DNA of 8,523 nt from an uncultured Clostridia bacterium (GTDB lineage Bacteria > Bacillota > Clostridia > Oscillospirales > Acutalibacteraceae), in assembly GCA_946187095.1 (NCBI GenBank), contig CAMHPW010000036.1:1-8523 (forward strand), read 5' to 3'. Shown here in pieces: positions 4,962 to 8,523 of this stretch; the first letter of the stretch is position 1; the number at the start of each line of letters is the position of its first letter. The notes beneath the pieces were generated by a model. That model was not told the DNA's origin, did no database searches, and worked only from the letters and a program-made list of their open reading frames with translations. Both the position numbers and the translations under genes were made by a program.

Positions 4962-5993
4962 TTACTCTTCGGCAGGGAAGATCCTTTTTTCTGCTTTCTG
5001 CACGCTGCTTTTGATGATATCAAGATATTTCAGTGTTTTCATTCTGTAGTATATTTTTTCGGCAAGATCGCCGTAATCTATTTTGTCATCGTTCTCGTCA
5101 ATGCGGATATAGTTGGTACCGAATTGTTCGGTCATTTTCTCGTCAAGCTCGGAATTGGCGGGAGTGCGGCAGATCACAATATATTTGCTGATGTTCTGGT
5201 GTGAGATGACCGATGACACAGAACTGATATACTTGGTGACGTTGGGATAATCATTGTTTCCGAGAAAGATGACCGAAAGGCTGTCCCTGTATTTTTCGGA
5301 AACTTCCAATGTTACTTTTGCACCTGAAAGTATTTTTATCTCCTCACCGCTTTCATCACGTCTGAAAAGAAAAGTGCCGTCATAGCTTTCTTCATCTTCC
5401 ACGATGGGACGGGAAAGAGTTCCGGAAATATTGTTGACAGTGACTTTTCCAAGGGAGACGGACTGCTGGGTGCTGAATACGACAGGAGTATTGTCAATGG
5501 TCTTCAGCCTGATTTCTGCCGGTTCATCGCTTGAAGCAGGCATGACAAAACGCCGGGCGGTGAATATCGTTTCGACACCGATCCTTGCCATGATGGTTTC
5601 AAACGGTTCGTTGTGTACCTCAAAATTGGACACAGGGATATCAAGGGTTTGTCCGGTGATCCCGGGATATCTCTGAAGCTGGTTGTTCAGGGAAGTAAAA
5701 AGTTCGGCGTTGATGATATTATGGAGGTTACGGGCAAGCACGCCGTCGCCGCCGTATTCATCGGAGTACAGCACGATGCTGCTGAAGCTCTTATTCATGG
5801 ATGCCTGTACCTTTGCAATATTCCGGGAAATGGTGTGTTCCTCTTCATAATTGTATTCGCTGTTCTGTTGGTAGCCGGGATGAAGAAAATTTTGCAGTTT
5901 GTTATCATTGTACAGCATAAAAAGAAATAAAGCGACAAGAAGTATTGCCACTACAGTAATGATAACGTGTCCCAGATTGAGTTTTCTTTCCAA
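4962..5993 (-). CDS. Membrane-anchored extracellular SGNH/GDSL-like protein, catalytic residues degenerate
   Basis: A 343-residue protein with one N-terminal membrane helix (about 9-28, no cleavage site seen) and the rest probably outside the cell. The order of elements follows bacterial SGNH/GDSL hydrolases with an inserted beta domain. They are IVLYSDEYG (73-81) in the place of the nucleophile block GDSxTxG, SNFEVHNEPFETI (122-134) in the place of the NxGVGGExxxTI block, a beta-rich middle (about 145-230), FLGNND (243-248) in the place of GxND, and DKIDYGDLAEKIY (303-315) near the usual DxxH helix. The expected Ser is Glu79 and the expected His appears to be Asp306, so it may be a non-catalytic binding protein. 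Translation starts at TTG (5993), fixed by a strong ribosome site. It is divergent from the ECF gene. The fold call is my alignment from memory and is moderate. Confidence 0.6.
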   Translation of the reverse strand: MERKLNLGHVIITVVAILLVALFLFMLYNDNKLQNFLHPGYQQNSEYNYEEEHTISRNIAKVQASMNKSFSSIVLYSDEYGGDGVLARNLHNIINAELFTSLNNQLQRYPGITGQTLDIPVSNFEVHNEPFETIMARIGVETIFTARRFVMPASSDEPAEIRLKTIDNTPVVFSTQQSVSLGKVTVNNISGTLSRPIVEDEESYDGTFLFRRDESGEEIKILSGAKVTLEVSEKYRDSLSVIFLGNNDYPNVTKYISSVSSVISHQNISKYIVICRTPANSELDEKMTEQFGTNYIRIDENDDKIDYGDLAEKIYYRMKTLKYLDIIKSSVQKAEKRIFPAEE

Positions 5994-6000
5994 AAAAAAT

Positions 6001-6007
6001 CCCTCCC
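6001..6007 (-). promoter_or_regulatory. Ribosome binding site that fixes a TTG start
   Basis: GGGAGGG on the minus strand lies 7 bases before the TTG at 5993. There is no ATG in frame until residue 26, inside the membrane helix, so the TTG is the credible start. Confidence 0.8.
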
Positions 6008-6022
6008 AATGATCATAAGCAT

Positions 6023-6051
6023 ATGATAGTACAACTTTCGGACTTTGTCAA
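6023..6051 (-). promoter_or_regulatory. Sigma-A promoter of the SGNH-like gene
   Basis: On the minus strand a perfect TTGACA (plus positions 6046-6051) is followed by a 17-base spacer and TATCAT (6023-6028, 5 of 6). The predicted start is near 6017, just upstream of the ribosome site. It stands back to back with the rightward promoter at 6090-6119; 38 bases separate the two -35 hexamers, room for one shared regulator. Confidence 0.8.
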
Positions 6052-6089
6052 CAAGTGGTTTATATTCACTTATTTTCATCGGGAATCTA

Positions 6090-6119
6090 TTGACAAAACA
6101 AATAGGAATCATATATAAT
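6090..6119 (+). promoter_or_regulatory. Sigma-A promoter of the ECF S-component gene
   Basis: A perfect TTGACA (6090-6095) is followed by an 18-base spacer and a perfect TATAAT (6114-6119). The start near 6126 leaves a leader of about 19 bases, holding only the ribosome site AGGAG (6130-6134). This excludes a riboswitch, which often controls vitamin-type ECF S components. Confidence 0.85.
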
Positions 6120-6144
6120 ATTCCGAAAAAGGAGATGATATTTC

Positions 6145-6651
6145 ATGGAAAGAAAAAGATCACGGGAACATCTGAAAAATGTGCTGATGACGGCATTGTT
6201 TGCAGCCATGATATATGTTGTGACATCGTTTGTGAAAATACCGACCTATCAGGGATATATCCATGTCGGTGACGGCATCATGTATCTGGCGGCGGCATTA
6301 TTGCCCATGCCCTATTCCATAGCGGCTGCAGCCATCGGCGGCGGTCTGGCGGATTATTTGTCAGGCTTTGCCGTATGGGTAGTGCCGACTGTCCTGATCA
6401 AATCCATTGAGGCAGCCCTGTTTACTTCCAAAGAGAATAAAACGGTCAGCAAGCATAATATGATTGCTGTTGCCCTTTCCTCTGTCGTGTGCATGGCAGG
6501 GTATTATCTGGCAGAAGGGCTGATCTATGGCAATTTCATTTCGGCACTGGCGAGCATACCGACCAATTTCATACAGGCTGCGGGAAGTGCCGCCCTGTTT
6601 GTATTTATGGGAATGTCGCTTGACAAGACAGGAATCAGGAAAAATCTGTGA
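6145..6651 (+). CDS. ECF transporter substrate-binding (S) component, substrate unknown
   Basis: A 168-residue hydrophobic protein with about five to six membrane helices, the size of energy-coupling factor S components. These bind a vitamin or related micronutrient in the membrane and dock onto a shared EcfT-EcfA-EcfA' module for ATP-driven import. Family signs are a basic N-terminus leading into helix 1 with an AxxxA motif (A17-A21) used for docking, the GYIHVGDGIMYLAAALLP segment (37-54), GGGLADYLSG (65-74) and TVLIKSIEA (82-90). No EcfA or EcfT gene is adjacent, so it probably belongs to the group II type using a module encoded elsewhere. The strong promoter has no riboswitch, so the substrate cannot be guessed from regulation. 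The start is supported by AGGAG 10 bases upstream. There is no clear terminator after it. Confidence 0.85.
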   Translation: MERKRSREHLKNVLMTALFAAMIYVVTSFVKIPTYQGYIHVGDGIMYLAAALLPMPYSIAAAAIGGGLADYLSGFAVWVVPTVLIKSIEAALFTSKENKTVSKHNMIAVALSSVVCMAGYYLAEGLIYGNFISALASIPTNFIQAAGSAALFVFMGMSLDKTGIRKNL

Positions 6652-6665
6652 CAGCATATAAAAAC

Positions 6666-6694
6666 TTGACATGGCTGTGAAAATATTATATAAT
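6666..6694 (+). promoter_or_regulatory. Perfect-consensus sigma-A promoter of the glycosyltransferase operon
   Basis: TTGACA (6666-6671), a 17-base spacer and TATAAT (6689-6694) match the consensus in every position. The predicted start is near 6701. No hairpin terminator separates it from the ECF gene, whose stop is 15 bases upstream, so read-through may add to expression. Confidence 0.9.
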
Positions 6695-6701
6695 TTCATT
6701 G

Positions 6702-6715
6702 TCTGAAACTTCAGA
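6702..6715. promoter_or_regulatory. 14-bp palindrome at the predicted transcription start
   Basis: TCTGAAACTTCAGA has six-base complementary arms around a central AC. It lies right at or after the predicted start, where a repressor site would block transcription. In RNA it could form a 5-bp hairpin with a 4-base loop at the very 5' end and so protect the message. The role is inferred. Confidence 0.35.
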
Positions 6716-6733
6716 AGAATGATTGGTGTTGAT

Positions 6734-7183
6734 ATGAAGATCTGTTTGCTGTGTTCGTCTGGCGGTCATTTGCAGCATTTGTATATGCTCAAAACATTCT
6801 GGTCAAAGCATGAACATTTCTGGGTGACGTTTGACAAGGAGGATACAAGAAGTATTCTTGAAAATGAAAATATCTTTGCCTGCTGTTACCCGACAAACAG
6901 AAGCATCAGAGCAATGCTTCGGAATACACTATTGGCATGGAAGGTACTGCAAAGGGAAAAGCCCGATATCATCATTTCATCGGGTGCTGCTGTTGCAGTA
7001 CCCTTTTTCTATGTCGGAAAGATGTTCGGGATCAAAACAATGTATATAGAAGTCTTCGACAGGATCAGCAGACCGACTCTCACAGGCAGACTGGTCTATC
7101 CTGTTTCGGATCAGTTCATCGTGCAGTGGGAGGAAATGAAAAAATTCTATCCCAGAGCGAAAAATTTAGGAAGTATATTCTGA
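6734..7183 (+). CDS. Alg14-like glycosyltransferase subunit (PssD/EpsE/CpsF type)
   Basis: The membrane-recruiting, acceptor-binding half of a split GT-B glycosyltransferase that adds a sugar to a lipid-linked precursor on the cytoplasmic face during surface polysaccharide synthesis. It has 149 residues. Signatures are MKICLLCSSGGHLQHLYML at the N-terminus (SSGGH at 8-12), KPDIIISSGAAVAVPF (76-91) and the EVFDR...GRLVYPVSD segment (106-126). The catalytic partner is encoded 1 base downstream. I choose the ATG at 6734 because the family begins MKIxLxxSSGGH and GGTG lies 6 bases upstream. The in-frame ATG at 6719 would add five residues and sits only 3 bases after the 5' palindrome. The closest known pair is Cps14F/Cps14G of pneumococcus, a galactosyltransferase; the sugar here cannot be told. 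Confidence 0.93.
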   Translation: MKICLLCSSGGHLQHLYMLKTFWSKHEHFWVTFDKEDTRSILENENIFACCYPTNRSIRAMLRNTLLAWKVLQREKPDIIISSGAAVAVPFFYVGKMFGIKTMYIEVFDRISRPTLTGRLVYPVSDQFIVQWEEMKKFYPRAKNLGSIF

Positions 7184-7184
7184 T

Positions 7185-7682
7185 ATGATATTTGTAACAG
7201 TAGGTACGCATGAACAGCCGTTTGACAGGCTTGTTCGGTGCATTGACAGGCTGGCAGAGGAAAAGATCATCAATGACGAATTTGTCATTCAGACGGGAGC
7301 TTGCAGATATATCCCGCAATTCTGCGAATACAGGCAGTTTTTCACTTACAGCGATATGATACGGTTCATTGAAAATGCAAGGATCGTCATTACTCACGGC
7401 GGTCCGTCAAGCTTCATGCCAGCACTTGAAATGGGCAAAATTCCTGTTGTTGTTCCCCGACAGAAACGCTTCGGTGAACATATCAATGACCATCAGCTTG
7501 ATTTCGTGAAACGCTTTGCCCGAATACAGCAAAATATCATCTTTGCGGAAAATGACAGTGAGATCAGAAATGCTGTCCTCCACTATGATGAACTTGTGAA
7601 AAATATGCCTAAAAAATTCATTTCGCATAATGCGGAATTTACCAAAAATATAGAACGTCTTGCTATGGAGCTTCTCAAATGA
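7185..7682 (+). CDS. Alg13-like glycosyltransferase catalytic subunit (PssE/EpsF/CpsG type)
   Basis: The nucleotide-sugar-binding half of the split enzyme, corresponding to the C-terminal domain of MurG-type GT28 enzymes. It has 165 residues, normal for the family. Signatures are MIFVTVGTHEQPFDRL at the N-terminus, ITHGGPSSFMPALEMGKIPVVVPR (69-92, the UDP-sugar pocket with HGG at 71-73) and FGEHINDHQ (96-104). It has AGGAAG 11 bases before the ATG, starts 1 base after the Alg14-like stop, and its own stop overlaps the next start. The two halves almost certainly work as a 1:1 complex. The donor is probably a UDP-sugar, from family knowledge. Confidence 0.94.
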   Translation: MIFVTVGTHEQPFDRLVRCIDRLAEEKIINDEFVIQTGACRYIPQFCEYRQFFTYSDMIRFIENARIVITHGGPSSFMPALEMGKIPVVVPRQKRFGEHINDHQLDFVKRFARIQQNIIFAENDSEIRNAVLHYDELVKNMPKKFISHNAEFTKNIERLAMELLK

Positions 7683-8523
7683 AAGAGATCACTGTGATAG
7701 TGCCTGTATATAATGCAGATAAATATATCAAAACCTGTATGGATTCTCTTTTGTCACAGACTGTGAAAGAGAAAATGGAAGTGATTGTTGTCAATGACGG
7801 TTCGGAAGATGACAGCGGCAGGATCATTGACAGATATGCTGCCGAACATGAGCATTTCAGAGTGTTTCATGTGAAACACAGCGGCGTTTCCCATGCCAGA
7901 AATCTCGGTCTTGACCATGCCCAAGGCAAATATATTGCTTTTATCGATTCGGATGACTATGTCGAAAATGACCACTTTGAAAGCCTGCTGAAAAACTTTG
8001 ATGGTGATTTAATATGCGGCGGCTTTACGGCTGAATATGAAAATAAACGGATTCCACATATTTGCAAAACAAAAACAGAGTTTTTCGGGGAGGATATCAT
8101 CAGGGAATTCCTCAAAGAGAATATGATGTCGCCTGTCGTTGCAGATAAGCTGTTTTTGCGTGAGAAAACAGGAAATCTGCGTTTTGATGAGACCTTGTCA
8201 ATGGCAGAGGACAGGCTTTTTTTATTTGAATATCTTCAAAAGACCAGTCATGTCAAGATCATTCCGTTGGGGAAATATCACTATGTCATGAATGAAAATT
8301 CCGCCTGCCGACAGACTTTTGATGAAAGAAAATTCGGTTCTCTCGAAGTCTGTCAAAAAATAACCGCTGATATCCGTGAAAAATATCCATTGCTTTTTCC
8401 GTTTGCAAAAAGCAGTGAAATTGACATGAGATGCCGTGTTTACGGCGAAATATATGCCTTCGGCTTATCGGAAAAATACCGTGAAATTTTCCTGAAACTC
8501 AAAAAAGAAATCCATGATTTCCG
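7679..8523 (+). CDS. Family 2 glycosyltransferase, cut by right edge
   Basis: A GT-A-fold enzyme that transfers a sugar from an activated nucleotide donor, here probably onto the growing lipid-linked repeat unit. The frame is open to the window end (281 complete codons). Motifs run in the right order: ITVIVPVYNADKYI (4-17), VIVVNDGSEDDS (35-46, donor base binding), VSHARNLGLDHAQGKYIAFIDSDD (70-93, with the metal-binding DSDD at 90-93), and MAEDRLFLFEYL (175-186, with the ED pair typical of the catalytic helix). The start ATG at 7679 overlaps the previous stop by 4 bases (ATGA), with GGAG 8 bases upstream, so translation is likely coupled. No membrane helix is seen in the visible part. The linkage and sugar cannot be told. 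Confidence 0.95.
   Translation, partial: MKEITVIVPVYNADKYIKTCMDSLLSQTVKEKMEVIVVNDGSEDDSGRIIDRYAAEHEHFRVFHVKHSGVSHARNLGLDHAQGKYIAFIDSDDYVENDHFESLLKNFDGDLICGGFTAEYENKRIPHICKTKTEFFGEDIIREFLKENMMSPVVADKLFLREKTGNLRFDETLSMAEDRLFLFEYLQKTSHVKIIPLGKYHYVMNENSACRQTFDERKFGSLEVCQKITADIREKYPLLFPFAKSSEIDMRCRVYGEIYAFGLSEKYREIFLKLKKEIHDF

Noticed and set aside
6052..6144. Riboswitch before the ECF S-component gene
   Set aside because: The predicted leader is only about 19 bases, too short for any known aptamer.
6361..6699. 112-codon minus-strand frame
   Set aside because: It is antisense to the ECF gene and starts inside a strong promoter region on the other strand.

Overview
The window looks like a chromosomal stretch from a low-to-mid GC Gram-positive anaerobe of class Clostridia, plausibly a Ruminococcus-like Oscillospiraceae. 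The grounds are strong AGGAG-type ribosome sites, near-consensus sigma-A promoters, an AbrB-type regulator with a C-terminal Cys4 ribbon, an MscL with a zinc-ribbon tail, an ECF S component, and a tandem pair of motifs matching the Spo0A box. The genus is inference. Nothing suggests a phage, plasmid or insertion sequence.

Layout. Positions 1-1234 (minus) hold a two-component pair: an OmpR-type response regulator followed by a Cache-like sensor kinase that runs off the left edge. Positions 1235-1629 are a 395-base non-coding region with the regulator promoter, two AT-rich terminator-like hairpins, a cluster of Spo0A-box-like sites and the promoter of an 80-residue AbrB-like regulator (1630-1872). 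A terminator follows, and the coaBC promoter is built into its hairpin; coaBC (coenzyme A synthesis) runs 1965-3158. coaBC converges with pgeF (minus, 3247-4083). The stop codons of both genes lie in the arms of an inverted repeat built from the heptamer GGAATGA.

Upstream of pgeF are a 72-residue four-cysteine protein (plus, 4129-4347) and mscL (minus, 4354-4842). The small gene is wedged on the opposite strand between two minus-strand genes, with gaps of 45 and 6 bases. At 4962-5993 (minus) a membrane-anchored extracellular protein resembles SGNH/GDSL hydrolases but seems to have lost the nucleophile. It is divergently transcribed from an ECF transporter S component (plus, 6145-6651). From a perfect-consensus promoter at 6666-6694 starts a polysaccharide operon: an Alg14-like membrane subunit, an Alg13-like catalytic subunit, and a family 2 glycosyltransferase cut by the right edge.

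Most genes are core housekeeping or envelope functions (CoA synthesis, peptidoglycan quality control, osmotic release, surface glycan assembly). The points most worth a second look are the Spo0A-like sites before the AbrB-like gene, the apparent pseudo-enzyme of the SGNH superfamily, the possible non-contiguous mscL-pgeF transcription unit across an antisense gene, and the heptamer inverted repeat that supplies two stop codons. I found no evidence for a wholly new multi-gene system.
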